A stretch of DNA of 64,000 nt. Origin: RPQJ01 sp963754535. GTDB taxonomy: Bacteria > Pseudomonadota > Gammaproteobacteria > Steroidobacterales > Steroidobacteraceae. Of the stretch, positions 26,234 to 35,666 are shown in pieces (position 1 is the stretch's first letter; each line of letters starts with the position of its first letter). The position numbers were made by a program, and so were the translations under genes. The stretch is from NCBI GenBank assembly GCA_963754535.1, contig CAVWGG010000010.1, forward strand, positions 88,464 through 152,463, written 5' to 3'. The notes below the pieces were generated by a model. The model saw only the letters and a program-made list of their open reading frames with translations. It was not told the origin of the DNA and made no database searches.

Positions 26234-28057
26234 CTACGGAACTGGCGCCGCTTCAAAGGCCAGCGTGTCCTCGATGAACCCGGACTCAAGGTAGAACTTG
26301 ATCCGTTCGCCGTCGAGCACCACCGCGTAGGACGCGGGTTCGGCGTAGGACCAGCGCTGCCACTGGCGCACGTAGCGGTCGCCGTCCAGCCACCACCGGC
26401 CGTAGTCGCGGTCTTCCCAGGCGAAGCCGGCACGCCCGGTCATCGATCCGTCCGCGTGCAGGTGAATCTCGACCGGCTCGCCATAGACACGCTGCGTTCG
26501 CATCACGGCGCCCGGGAGGTTCCTGCGCAGGTCGCGCTTCAGGAGTCGCCGGCCGATGCACTGGTCGAGGTGCTCCGTGGCGCCCGACGTGAACTCGCGG
26601 ACGACGGCAGCCAGCCGCGCGACACCTTCGCGGATGCGCTGCGCCGGGATGCCCGAGATCCCCATGCGGAAGCAGTTGAGCGGCCGGCGCGAGAGCGCAT
26701 AGAAGTGATCGACGGGCTCGACCAGCACGCCGCGGCGCGCAGCCTCGTCCACCAGCCGCGAGACGTCGAGGTCGTTCGAGCCCTGCACCCAGAGCACGGT
26801 CCCGCCTTTGCTCGGCGCCAGTGCAACCCAGGGCGGCAGGTAGAAATTGAGGGCCTGGCGCAGGGCGTCCCAGCGCTGCCCGAAGGTTCGATGCAGGTTC
26901 GCCGTGAGCGCATCGTAGTGCCCGAGCCGGATGAAGTGCGCCATCGCGCGCTGGTTGTTGCGCGGCGGTTGCCCCACCATCAGCCGGCGCAACTTGCGCG
27001 CCTCGGCGATCAGCTCGGGTGCCGCCACCATGAAGCCGAGGCTCAGGCCAGGCGCGAGCACCTTGGACAGGCACGACACGTAGATGACGCGGTTTTCGCG
27101 GTCCATGCCGCGCAGCGCCGGGTGCGGATAGCCTTTGTAGTTGCTCTCGCAATCGAAGTCGTCCTCGACGATGAGCATGTCGCGTTGCGCCGCCTTCTCC
27201 AGCAGGGCCCGACGGCGCTCGAGCGACATCGTGACGCCAGTCGCCGCCTGGTGGCTGGGGGTCACGTAGACGATGCGACAGTCATCGAGCGCACCGTCGA
27301 CGAGCATGCCGTCGCCGTCGATCGGCTGGTGCACGATCGACGCGCCGCGTCGCTGCACGAGATGGCGCATCTCCGGATACCCGGGCTCTTCCATGGCGAC
27401 CGCGACACTCGCATCCACCAGCAGCTCGGCCAGCAGGTACAGCGACTGCTGGGCGCCGACGGTGATCAGGATTTCCTCGGCGCGCGCGTTGATGCCGCGT
27501 CGCGGCAGGATCTTGGTGCGCAGCTCCTCGATCAGCATCGGATCGTCGAGCCCGCCCGTCGCCGCAGACCAGACACCGATGTCGCCGCTGCCGAGCGCAT
27601 AGCGGCCGGCCTCGCGCCACTCGGCCACCGGAAACAGCGACGTGTCGAACTGCCCGTCGAGAAAACAGAATGGATAGTCGCGGGCGTCGGCCGGCGCAAT
27701 CCGGTTGATGTCCGGGTTGGCGCGCGACTTGAGCCACTGCTGCCAGGGGCCCGTGATGGATCCCCTTTCGCCCGGCGCCAGCGGCGGGTACGCGGGCGCC
27801 GCCAGCCGGCGAGCGACGTAGAGACCGCTGCGGGCCCGACTGGTGAGGAGACCTTCCGCGACGAGCTGCTGACAGGCAATCACGACCGTGTTGCGCGCGA
27901 CGCCCAGCTGCTCCGCCAGCTTGCGCGACGACGGCAAGCGCGTGCCGGGCTTGAAGATGCCCAGGTGAATCGACTCGACCAGCTTCTGCCGGATCTGCGC
28001 CTGCAGACCCAGCTTGCTGTCCGACTCGATGTAGATCAGCGCTTCGGATTCCGCCAT
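26234..28057 (-). CDS. MocR-family regulator: GntR winged helix + PLP aminotransferase domain + extra C-terminal domain
   Basis: About 607 aa. The N-terminal GntR HTH reads LVESIHLGIFKPGTRLPSSR and LAEQLGVARNTVVIACQQLV. The fold-type I aminotransferase domain follows, with the PLP lysine in YVSCLSKVLAPGLSLGFM and the EDDFDCES segment. Typical MocR proteins end near residue 500. This one continues for about 105 residues (ADGSMTGRAGFAWEDRDYGR, then WSYAEPASYAVVLDGERIKF), which resembles small beta-rich sensor domains and is unusual. The ATG 28057 is preferred over an upstream TTG. It is likely to control the nitrilase and TonB genes through the paired direct repeats. Confidence 0.88.
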   Translation of the reverse strand: MAESEALIYIESDSKLGLQAQIRQKLVESIHLGIFKPGTRLPSSRKLAEQLGVARNTVVIACQQLVAEGLLTSRARSGLYVARRLAAPAYPPLAPGERGSITGPWQQWLKSRANPDINRIAPADARDYPFCFLDGQFDTSLFPVAEWREAGRYALGSGDIGVWSAATGGLDDPMLIEELRTKILPRRGINARAEEILITVGAQQSLYLLAELLVDASVAVAMEEPGYPEMRHLVQRRGASIVHQPIDGDGMLVDGALDDCRIVYVTPSHQAATGVTMSLERRRALLEKAAQRDMLIVEDDFDCESNYKGYPHPALRGMDRENRVIYVSCLSKVLAPGLSLGFMVAAPELIAEARKLRRLMVGQPPRNNQRAMAHFIRLGHYDALTANLHRTFGQRWDALRQALNFYLPPWVALAPSKGGTVLWVQGSNDLDVSRLVDEAARRGVLVEPVDHFYALSRRPLNCFRMGISGIPAQRIREGVARLAAVVREFTSGATEHLDQCIGRRLLKRDLRRNLPGAVMRTQRVYGEPVEIHLHADGSMTGRAGFAWEDRDYGRWWLDGDRYVRQWQRWSYAEPASYAVVLDGERIKFYLESGFIEDTLAFEAAPVP

Positions 28058-28099
28058 GCCGGCCAGTATAGGCAACCGCCGTGTCGCGCCGCTGTCTCT

Positions 28100-29788
28100 T
28101 CAGGTCGCCGGCGCCCGTGATTGCGTGATCCGGAACCGCGACGCCACGAACGCAAGGTCCGTCAGCGTCGCATTGCCGGCAGGATTCATGCCCGTCACGT
28201 GATAATCGCTGTAGGCCGCTGCGAAGTTGAGCGGCATCGGCCCGGTGAGGTTGCAGGTGAGCTGCGCTCCCGCCGCCGAGTAGGCCGCGATCGCGCCCTC
28301 CGTGTACTGCTCGTCGGTGGAATACAGGAACGCGGTGATCCCGCCTCCAGCGCGCGCGTCGGCCGCCGCCTCCGCGAGCGCGGCATCGCGATCGTCGGTG
28401 GTGATCACGAAGCCGATCGGCCCGAAGCGTTCCTCACCGTACAGGTCCTGCGCCCCCGCATCGATGCCGACCAGCAACGGTGTGCGCGTGCGAGCCTGGG
28501 CAAATTCAGGGTGGGCGTACGGAGCCGAGGCCAGCAGAACCCTGCCGCGACGCGCCCCCTCCGCAGCCATCTGGTCGATCAGCGCCGGCGTGGACGATGC
28601 CTGGATCGCAGCCATGATCGGCGCGGCGCGCTTCGGGTCGGCCGCGATCGCGGCCATCGCCTGTGCCAGCAGTGCACCGAACTCGTCCGCCCCGATGCGG
28701 CCGCCCGCATGGCGGATGCCATCGCGGGGCACGTAGACGTTCTGCGGCGACGTGCACATCTGCGCCGAGAACAGGCTCATCGTCGTGGCGAGGCTCTTGA
28801 TCACCGGCTCGAGTTGATCCACCGAGTCCACGACGACCGTGTTCACGCCCGATGTCTCGGAATAGCAGAGCGCCGGGTGCGCATTGGCCTCGACCCAGGA
28901 ACCGAAGCGCGCACTGCCCGTGAAATCGACGATCGCGGTTTGCGGATGCTTGACCAGCACCTTGCCCACCGGTGCGTCGACCGTGTCGAGGCAGAGCGTG
29001 ACGAGGTCCGGCGCGAAGCCCGCGCTGGCAATCACTTCGCGGCACGTGCGCACGGCCAGCGCCATCGGCAGGATGGCCGTCGGATGCGGCTTCACGATCA
29101 CGGGGTTGCCCGTCGCGAGGCTCGCGAGCATGGCCGGGTACGCATTCCAGGTCGGGAACGTGGCGCACGCAAAGCACACGGCGACGCCGCGCGGCACCAG
29201 CTGGTAGCGCTTGCGCAGCCGGATCGTCGTCGAGCCGAACCGCCGTTCCCACAGCGCCTCGACGGGGACGTCCGACATCGCCGCATGCGCGTAGGCGAGC
29301 GCCTCGACGCCGCGGTCGAGCGCGTTCGTGCCGCTGCCCGCGTAGCTCATCGGGCCGCTCTGGCCGGCCGTGTGCATCACGGCTTGTGCCGTCTCGAACA
29401 CGTTACCGTACAGGCGATCGACGATCTCCATGCAGACGCCGAGACGCGCCTGCGGCGTTGCTGCCGCCCACGCCGGCATCGCCGAACGCGCGGCGGCAAA
29501 CAATGTGTCGATGTCGGCGCGCGGGTAATCGATGCCCAGCGGCTCGAGCGTGTACGGAGAGACCTCGCCACCGATGCGATCAACGGTGCCGGGCTGGTCG
29601 AGGTCGAAGGCCTGCCCGAGCTGCGCGCGAAAAGCGGCAGCGCCTGCCTCGGACGCCGCAGCACCACCGCGGTGCCGGTCCGGCGTCTCGGGGAACAGCG
29701 TGAAATAACTGCGTTCGCGACACGCCAGCCCGGCAGCGCGCAATGATGCTTCATGCTTCTCGAACAACTCGAGCGCAGCTCTGCTCAC
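28100..29788 (-). CDS. paaN: PaaN-like aldehyde dehydrogenase (phenylacetate degradation family)
   Basis: NAD(P)-dependent aldehyde dehydrogenase fold, 562 aa with the GTG start at 29786-29788 that overlaps the TGA of the gene before it (GTGA). The segments VCFACATFPTWNAYPAMLAS, GNPVIVKPHPTAILP, TAIVDFTGSARFGSWVEANA, YSETSGVNTVVVDSV and the catalytic-Cys region SLFSAQMCTSPQNVYVP match the PaaN subgroup. PaaN acts near ring cleavage in phenylacetyl-CoA breakdown, but no other paa gene is in the window, so a different aldehyde or acyl substrate is possible. It is coupled with a lipocalin-like protein and a nitronate monooxygenase. Confidence 0.8.
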   Translation of the reverse strand: MSRAALELFEKHEASLRAAGLACRERSYFTLFPETPDRHRGGAAASEAGAAAFRAQLGQAFDLDQPGTVDRIGGEVSPYTLEPLGIDYPRADIDTLFAAARSAMPAWAAATPQARLGVCMEIVDRLYGNVFETAQAVMHTAGQSGPMSYAGSGTNALDRGVEALAYAHAAMSDVPVEALWERRFGSTTIRLRKRYQLVPRGVAVCFACATFPTWNAYPAMLASLATGNPVIVKPHPTAILPMALAVRTCREVIASAGFAPDLVTLCLDTVDAPVGKVLVKHPQTAIVDFTGSARFGSWVEANAHPALCYSETSGVNTVVVDSVDQLEPVIKSLATTMSLFSAQMCTSPQNVYVPRDGIRHAGGRIGADEFGALLAQAMAAIAADPKRAAPIMAAIQASSTPALIDQMAAEGARRGRVLLASAPYAHPEFAQARTRTPLLVGIDAGAQDLYGEERFGPIGFVITTDDRDAALAEAAADARAGGGITAFLYSTDEQYTEGAIAAYSAAGAQLTCNLTGPMPLNFAAAYSDYHVTGMNPAGNATLTDLAFVASRFRITQSRAPAT

Positions 29789-30249
29789 TTCGATTTCCTC
29801 GCATCCGGCGCCGGTCGCCACTGCAAACGATGCACACGCAGCCCACCGGGAACGGCCTCTTCGGCCGACAGCGTCAGCGTGCGGCCACGCATCTGGATCT
29901 TGCGTGTCTGCACCGTTCCGACCAGCGCCGGATTGTGCGAGATCGTGACGTGATGCTCCACGGCCTGGCCGACGATGCGCCAGCGACAACAATAGCCGAA
30001 GAACGTGTCGAAGGCGGCCGCCCGCTCATGCACGGGGGCCGCTCGCGGGTTGCCGCGTGACAGGCGTGGCCGGCCCGCAGCCATCATCGCTGCGCTCATC
30101 CAGCCGTCCGGCGTGTACACGAGCAGCCCGGTTGCACCGGCGCCCAGCGGCTCGGTGACCGAGCCGTCCTCGTACGTGATGAACCAGCGGTGCAGCTGCC
30201 AGCTGCCCACCAGCCGTTTGCGCTCGAAATTCTTCATCGCGGAGCTCAC
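29785..30249 (-). CDS. Lipocalin-like domain protein
   Basis: 154 aa from a GTG that overlaps the stop of the upstream gene (GTGA), or about 150 aa from the ATG at 30237. FERKRLVGSWQLHRWFITYE, GLLVYTPDGWMSAAMMAAGR and the later WRIVGQAVEHHVTISHNPAL segment fit the lipocalin_5 family. The family's function is unclear; small-molecule binding is assumed. It is sandwiched and coupled between the nitronate monooxygenase and the PaaN-like gene, so the three probably act on one pathway. Confidence 0.72.
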   Translation of the reverse strand: MSSAMKNFERKRLVGSWQLHRWFITYEDGSVTEPLGAGATGLLVYTPDGWMSAAMMAAGRPRLSRGNPRAAPVHERAAAFDTFFGYCCRWRIVGQAVEHHVTISHNPALVGTVQTRKIQMRGRTLTLSAEEAVPGGLRVHRLQWRPAPDARKSK

Positions 30250-31226
30250 GCGAACGCTGGCTTGCGCAGGGCCTCGGCATACTCCGCCGCGTAACGATCG
30301 ACGATGGCGGCGGTCGGTTCGACGGCGCGAATGTGATCGACGCCTTGTCCCGCCGACCAGATGTTCTTCCAGGCCTTGAGCTGGCCCTGGGAATTCGTCC
30401 AGTCCATCTTGTCCTTGCCGACCAGCGCAGTCGGATCGAGGCCAGCGGCGACGATGCTCTCGCGCAGGTACCAGGCATCCGCCCCGGTGAACGTCTTGGT
30501 CATCACCAGGTCTTCGAACGACGCACGCACCACCATGTCACGGTATTCCTGCGCGGCGAGACTCTCTTCGGCGCAGATGAATGGCGTGCCGGCATACGCG
30601 AGATCGGCGCCGAGCAGTTCAGCGGCGCGCACTGCACCGCCGTGACCAATGCTGCCGCCGAGGACGATGATGCCGTCGTAGAACTCGCGCACCGCCTGGA
30701 CGAACGCGAACGGCGACACCTTGCCCGTGTGACCGCCCGCCCCTGCGCTGACGAGCACGAGGCCGTCGGCGCCGGCTGCTGCGGCCTTGCGGGCGAAGGC
30801 CAGGCTGCTGACGTCGGCGAAGACCGTCCCGCCATAGGCATGGACGTGCTCGATGGCCTGGGCCGGGCTGCCGAGTGCCGTGATGACGAGCGGGGGCTGA
30901 TAGCGATCGACCAGTTCGAGCTCCGGGCCCAGCCGGTCATAGGAACTGTGCATGACGAGGTTCAGCGCCCAGGGACCGACCCTGCCCGGCGCTGCCTTGC
31001 ACGCCTCGGCATGACCCGTCACGACCTGCCGCAACCAGTCCTCGAGGATGTCGATCGAACGGGCATTGGGGGTCGGAAACGCGGCAGAAATTCCTGCCCT
31101 GCAGGCGGCCAGGACCAGGCCCGGACCCGAGACCAGGAACATCGGCGCGGCAATCAGAGGCAGCCGCATTCCCCTCGTCAGGGACCTCAGGCGCTCTGCC
31201 CGGCTCCCGCTGGCGACATTCGACAC
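30246..31226 (-). CDS. Nitronate monooxygenase (NPD/2-nitropropane dioxygenase family)
   Basis: FMN-dependent TIM-barrel enzyme, 326 aa. Motifs are MRLPLIAAPMFLVSGPGLVL at the N-terminus, GADGLVLVSAGAGGHTG with the conserved His region, and IVLGGSIGHGGAVRAAELLG for FMN phosphate binding. The true substrate may be a nitronate or an enoyl compound. The GTG start at 31226 has AGGGGAG about 9 bp upstream. It is the first gene of a three-gene coupled unit with the lipocalin-like and PaaN-like genes, and is divergent from the carotenoid oxygenase gene. Confidence 0.85.
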   Translation of the reverse strand: MSNVASGSRAERLRSLTRGMRLPLIAAPMFLVSGPGLVLAACRAGISAAFPTPNARSIDILEDWLRQVVTGHAEACKAAPGRVGPWALNLVMHSSYDRLGPELELVDRYQPPLVITALGSPAQAIEHVHAYGGTVFADVSSLAFARKAAAAGADGLVLVSAGAGGHTGKVSPFAFVQAVREFYDGIIVLGGSIGHGGAVRAAELLGADLAYAGTPFICAEESLAAQEYRDMVVRASFEDLVMTKTFTGADAWYLRESIVAAGLDPTALVGKDKMDWTNSQGQLKAWKNIWSAGQGVDHIRAVEPTAAIVDRYAAEYAEALRKPAFA

Positions 31227-31306
31227 TTCACAACTCCCCTATGACTTGCACTATAGTACTCTGGTACCGGACCACGATGACAGCGACTTTCCAGAGGAAA
31301 CGCACG
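31227..31306. promoter_or_regulatory. Divergent promoter region with palindromic core
   Basis: This 80-bp gap serves two divergent genes. It contains the palindrome ACTATAGT, so a -10-like hexamer reads TATAGT on the plus strand and TACTAT on the minus strand at nearly the same place (31251-31258). A GGTACC palindrome lies just beyond. No good -35 box is seen for either direction, which suggests activator dependence. Confidence 0.35.
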
Positions 31307-32821
31307 ATGCGCAAGTACACGGACCTCAGCACGCAGGACCCGCCGGATCGGCCGACCTGGGTCGACGGCGTCGACAACCCCTACCTGCACGGTCCCTACA
31401 CGCCCGTCGTGTCCGAGATCACCGCCGTCGACCTCGAGGTAGCCGAAGGCGAGATCCCGGCGGATCTCTACGGCGCCTACATGCGCAACGGGCCGAACCC
31501 GGTGTTCAAGCCGCGCGGCGACTACCACTGGTTCGACGGCGACGGGATGGTGCATGGCGTGTACTTCCGCGACGGCCGCGCGAGCTACATCCGCAAGTGG
31601 GTGCAGACGCGCGCGCTGCACGACGAGATCGAGCGCGGCAAGGTCGAGCTGTCGGGCATCATGGGCCCGTACGACCTGTCGGGCATCGCCGGGCATGAAG
31701 TCGAGTCGATGAACCCCGACTACTGCAAGGACACGTCGAATACGACGCTGAACTTCCACAACGGCAAGATCCTCTCGGCCTGGTACAACGCCGGCCGCGT
31801 CTACACCCTCGATCCGCTGACGCTCGAGACCGAAGGCGAGCAGGACTTTTCCGGCGGCCTCGACACGCCCATGAACGCGCACGGCAAGACCGATCCGCGC
31901 ACCGGCGAATTCATCAACTACGGCTATGCCGACTTCCAGCCCTGGCTCACGTACTACGTGATCTCGGCCGATGGCAAGGTCAAGCACCGCGCCCGCATCG
32001 ACCTCCCCGGCCCGCGCCTGCCGCACGACACGACGATCACGCCGAACTACACGATCCTGCACGACTTCCCGCTGTTCCACGACCTCGACGTGCTGAAGCG
32101 CACGGGCCACCGCGTCGTGCAGTTCAAGCGCGACCTGCCGACACGCTTCGGCGTGATTCCGCGCTACGGCACGCAGGAGCAGGTCCGCTGGTTCGAATTC
32201 GAGCCGGGCTACGTGCTGCACATGGTCAATGCCTGGGAAGACGGCGACTGGATCACGATGGACGGCTGCTTCCAGCCCGACCCCACCATCCGCCGCGACC
32301 CGCAGGAGGGCCCGCTCGCATCGATGCTCGCCTACCTGCGTTACAAGGGTCACCTGCGCCGCTGGCGCATGAACCTCAGGACCGGCGAAAAGAGCGAGCA
32401 GCAGATCGACGACCTGAACGTCGAGTTCTGCCTGCCCGACACGGAGCGCTACGGCGTCAAGACGCGGTACTCGTACCACCAGTTGATCCCGACGGACCTG
32501 CAGACGATGGCATTCGAAGGGCTCGTCAAGTACGACCACGACCAGGGCACGCGCGAGGTCTACAACTACCCGGCCGGCTGGTTCCCGAGCGAAGCGCCGT
32601 TCGCGCAGAGCACGCGCGGCGGTGACGAGGACAGCGGCTACGCAATCACGCTCGCCACCAACATCCACGATTACCGCTCGGAGGCCTGGATCTTCGACGC
32701 CAAGCGGATCACCGCAGGCCCGCTTGCCCGGGTGCGCCTCCCGGGTCGGGTGGCCGCCGGTTTCCACGCGTCATGGGTGACCGGCGACCACCTCTGGCCT
32801 CAGGCGCGCGCCGTCGGCTGA
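31307..32821 (+). CDS. Carotenoid oxygenase family protein (retinal pigment epithelial membrane protein / lignostilbene dioxygenase type)
   Basis: Fe(II)-dependent dioxygenase that cleaves a conjugated C=C bond of carotenoids or stilbenoids. 504 aa. Family features are GAYMRNGPNPVFKPRGDYHW, FDGDGMVHGVYFRDGRASYI, LHDFPLFHDLDVLKR and the C-terminal GRVAAGFHASWV with a likely Fe ligand His. The start at 31307 is backed by AGAGGAAA about 8 bp upstream. No carotenoid biosynthesis genes are nearby, so a catabolic role on plant-derived stilbenes or apocarotenoids is plausible. It ends 22 bp inside the convergent SDR gene. Confidence 0.9.
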   Translation: MRKYTDLSTQDPPDRPTWVDGVDNPYLHGPYTPVVSEITAVDLEVAEGEIPADLYGAYMRNGPNPVFKPRGDYHWFDGDGMVHGVYFRDGRASYIRKWVQTRALHDEIERGKVELSGIMGPYDLSGIAGHEVESMNPDYCKDTSNTTLNFHNGKILSAWYNAGRVYTLDPLTLETEGEQDFSGGLDTPMNAHGKTDPRTGEFINYGYADFQPWLTYYVISADGKVKHRARIDLPGPRLPHDTTITPNYTILHDFPLFHDLDVLKRTGHRVVQFKRDLPTRFGVIPRYGTQEQVRWFEFEPGYVLHMVNAWEDGDWITMDGCFQPDPTIRRDPQEGPLASMLAYLRYKGHLRRWRMNLRTGEKSEQQIDDLNVEFCLPDTERYGVKTRYSYHQLIPTDLQTMAFEGLVKYDHDQGTREVYNYPAGWFPSEAPFAQSTRGGDEDSGYAITLATNIHDYRSEAWIFDAKRITAGPLARVRLPGRVAAGFHASWVTGDHLWPQARAVG

Positions 32822-33774
32822 CGCGCGAGTTCGGACTCGAGATACGCCACGAGCGATTGTGGCGTGTCTTTGGTCGTCCGCGTCCGGTCGTAGACGTGCG
32901 CGGGACGGATCGCCCGATCGAACCAGACGAGTTCGTGTTCGGGTTGTGGCGGACGCGTGCCCGCGAGCCACAGCGCAGTATCGGCGCCCGAGGCAGCGTC
33001 GCGCAGGATCGGCCGCAGGATCTTGCGGAACCGCGGCAGCGATCGCTTCACGCCGTCCGTGTCGGCCCAACCGGGATGCATCACGTAGAACGCGATGCCG
33101 CGTGACCCGTAGGTGTCGCGCCAGTACTGGTTCAGCACGATCTGCGCCCGTTTGTGGAAACCGTACGCGAACACGCCGTTGTATTTCGCCGGGTCCGTGA
33201 CGTTCAGCATCGCGACCATCAGCGGCATGTTGTAGCCGCCACCCGACGTCATGTTGACCACCGTGGCCTGCGGTCCGGCCAGCAAGCCGCTGCGAATGAG
33301 CCCTTCGGTCAACTGGTAATGGCTGAGCAGGTTCGAGACGAACGAGCTTTCGCGACCCTCCGCGGTGACCTCAAGATCGTCGAGCAGCACGCCGACGTTG
33401 TTGACCAGGACGTCGACCTTGCGGCCTGCGGCCTCGAACCGGCGCAGCAGGCGCTCGGTGTCGGACTGCAGCGTGAAATCGCAGCATTCGGTCTCGACGC
33501 CCTGGATGCCCGCCCGGCGCGCGTCATCGCGCAGGGTCGCGAGCTTGGTCTCGCTGCGCGCCACTGCAGTGACGGTCGCCCCGGCACGCGCGGCCTCGAG
33601 CACGATGTGCCGGCCGATTCCGCCCGAGCCGCCGGTGACCAGCCAGTGCTGGCCGCGGTAATCCGGGGTGAACTGCGGCCATGACAACCTGCGCCAGCGA
33701 TGTCCCACCTGGGTGAAACTGGCCGTGAAGCGGCTGTAGAAGCCGACGATTTTCTTGAGCTGCTGGTAATTCAT
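32800..33774 (-). CDS. SDR-family oxidoreductase (DHRS12-like)
   Basis: 324 aa. The NAD(P)-binding motif is GGSGGIGRHIVLEAARAG and NNVG is present (VLVNNVGVLLDD). The Tyr/Lys active site appears as YGFHKRAQIVLNQYW. The N-terminal extension (LKKIVGFYSRFTASFTQVGH) is as in dehydrogenase/reductase member 12 proteins. The substrate is unknown; a lipid or steroid alcohol is a guess. The stop lies within the end of the convergent carotenoid oxygenase gene. Confidence 0.82.
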   Translation of the reverse strand: MNYQQLKKIVGFYSRFTASFTQVGHRWRRLSWPQFTPDYRGQHWLVTGGSGGIGRHIVLEAARAGATVTAVARSETKLATLRDDARRAGIQGVETECCDFTLQSDTERLLRRFEAAGRKVDVLVNNVGVLLDDLEVTAEGRESSFVSNLLSHYQLTEGLIRSGLLAGPQATVVNMTSGGGYNMPLMVAMLNVTDPAKYNGVFAYGFHKRAQIVLNQYWRDTYGSRGIAFYVMHPGWADTDGVKRSLPRFRKILRPILRDAASGADTALWLAGTRPPQPEHELVWFDRAIRPAHVYDRTRTTKDTPQSLVAYLESELARQPTARA

Positions 33775-33859
33775 CTTCCCCCTCGGACTTGGGCGGCCGC
33801 GAAGGGAATCGCCGCCGCTGGATGCTAGACTTGCGACTTTAGACTGACGAAATCAAGTG

Positions 33860-34898
33860 ATGGCGACCAGCAAGATCGCGCGGCGCAAACCGCGCCAACC
33901 CGACATCGAAACCATCCGCGTGCTGCTGCACAGCGGCGAAGTCGCGCGTGCGCTGCAGGTCGTCGGCGATCGCTGGTCGTTCCTGCTCATGCGCGACGCG
34001 TTTATCGGTGTCCGTCGCTTCGAGGACCTGCGCCGTCGCACGGGTGCCTCGCGCGGCACGCTGACGGCTCGCCTCAACGCGATGGTGGACGCGGGCCTCT
34101 TCTACCGCAGCCCGTACGGCAGCGCGCCGAGCCGGCTCGAATATCGCCTGACCGAGAAGGGACTCGCGTTCTACCCGGTCGCACTCTGCATGTGGACGTG
34201 GGAGAACCGCTGGGGCGGTGAGTTCGGCTTGCCGCCCAAGCTGATCCACACGGCCTGTGGCAAGTCCCTGAACCCGAGCCTGGTCTGCGCGCATTGCGAA
34301 ACCGGCATCGGTTGGCGCGACATGGTTTTCAAGCCGGGACCGGGCGCGCACAGTTACGCTGCTCCGCCGACCTACTACGCGCCGCCGCGAAAGCGCGGCC
34401 CCGTCGAATGGCGACGGCGTCGACACGACGATGTTCCACAGCGTCGACACCGTCGGCGACCGCTGGACGGCGTTGCTCGTCGGCGCCCTGTTCTTCGGCC
34501 TGCATCGCTACGACGACATCAATTCCGCGCTCGGCATCGCGACCAACATTCTTGCCGACCGGCTGCGTCGCCTGCTGGCCGCCGGCGTGATCGAGCAGCG
34601 TCTCTACCAGGATCATCCGCCGCGTCACGAATACCACCTGACGGACAAGGGCTGGGACCTGCTGCAGTTCACCATCGCGATGCACGACTGGGGCACGCAT
34701 TGGATCCCGTCCCCGCACGGTCCGGGACTGCTCCTGCGGCATCGCCCCTGCGGCAAGCGCCTGCGCGTCAAGGTCGTGTGCGGCAGTTGCGGCGCGGCGG
34801 TCGAAGCGCGCGAAGTGCAGATTCGCGGCTCGGCGCGACAGCCCGCGATTCAACGACGTGGCGGCCAGGGAAAGAAGCCGCTGGTGCGCCGCACGTAG
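33860..34898 (+). CDS. Tandem HxlR-type transcriptional regulator with two winged-helix domains (frameshifted)
   Basis: Two HxlR domains in one protein of about 345 aa. The first shows VVGDRWSFLLMRDAFIGVRR, FEDLRRRTGASRGTLTARLN and YRLTEKGLAFYPV. The second shows TVGDRWTALLVGALFFGLHR, ATNILADRLRRLLAAGVIEQ and YHLTDKGWDLL. A zinc-ribbon-like Cys pair follows each domain (LVCAHCETG, VVCGSCGAA). One extra C in the CCCC at about 34399-34402 separates the two halves; removing it joins them. Upstream, TAGACT repeats at about 33829 and 33841 may be regulatory. It overlaps the convergent DUF1295 gene by about 49 bp. Confidence 0.75.
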
Positions 34899-35644
34899 TC
34901 TTCGTACCCCGGGCGCTTCTTGAGCATGCGCCGCTCGACCAGTTCCTTGCCCATCATGCCGAGGATCGACCACGTCATGAGCGCGGGCGAGAACACGGTG
35001 AACCAGCCCCACGGGTGTTCGCAGGCGACGAGCCAGTAAGCCCCACCACACGCAGGTTTCACCGAAGTAATTCGGGTGCCGCGAATAGCGCCAGAGGCCG
35101 GTGTCCAGCACCTTGCCGGCATTGGCGGCGACGGCCTTGAAGCGCGCCAGCTGCAAGTCCGCGGTTGCCTCGAACGCCACGCCGATCAGCACCAGCGCCG
35201 TGCCGAGCCAGGCGAGCGGTCCGAGCGTGGCCGGCGTCGGCGCCGTCTGGGCCACGAGGAACGGCGCGATGGCGACGAAGACGATTGCACCCTGGTAGAG
35301 ATTGATGCGCGTCAGGCTGTGCCAGGCGAAATTTCCACCCTGGTCTTCGACGTGCTTGCGCAGGCGCGCATAGCGCGGGTCTTCGCGTCCCCAGTTGCGC
35401 CAGGCCAGGTAGCCACCCAGTCGCGCCGACCAGAGCACGGCCAGCACGGCGATCAGGATGCGGCGCGGTTCGGCACCGTGCGCGACGAACACACCGAGCA
35501 CTGCCGCTGCCCCGATGCACGGGGCGAACCAGATGTCGACGAGGCTCGAGTCGCGCACGCCATACTCACGGCCCACAGCAGGATGAACGAGCCGAAGATC
35601 AGCACGGCGTTGGCGAGGGCGAGACGGATCAGGTCGTCGAGCAT
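34850..35644 (-). CDS. DUF1295 (steroid 5-alpha-reductase C-terminal-like) membrane protein (frameshifted)
   Basis: Integral membrane protein of about 264 aa assembled from three frames: start LIRLALANAVLIFGSFILLW, middle VRDSSLVDIWFAPCIGAAAV, NWGREDPRYARLRKHVEDQG and GLWRYSRHPNYFGETCVWWG, end VERRMLKKRPGYEDYVRRTS. Breaks lie near 35560 (one G missing) and near 35040. The signature GLWRYSRHPNYFGE is shared with isoprenylcysteine methyltransferases and steroid 5-alpha-reductases. A second intact paralogue is at 54814-55611. It follows the thioesterase gene by 22 bp. Confidence 0.78.
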
Positions 35645-35666
35645 GGGATGCGGTACTCCGGAACGT

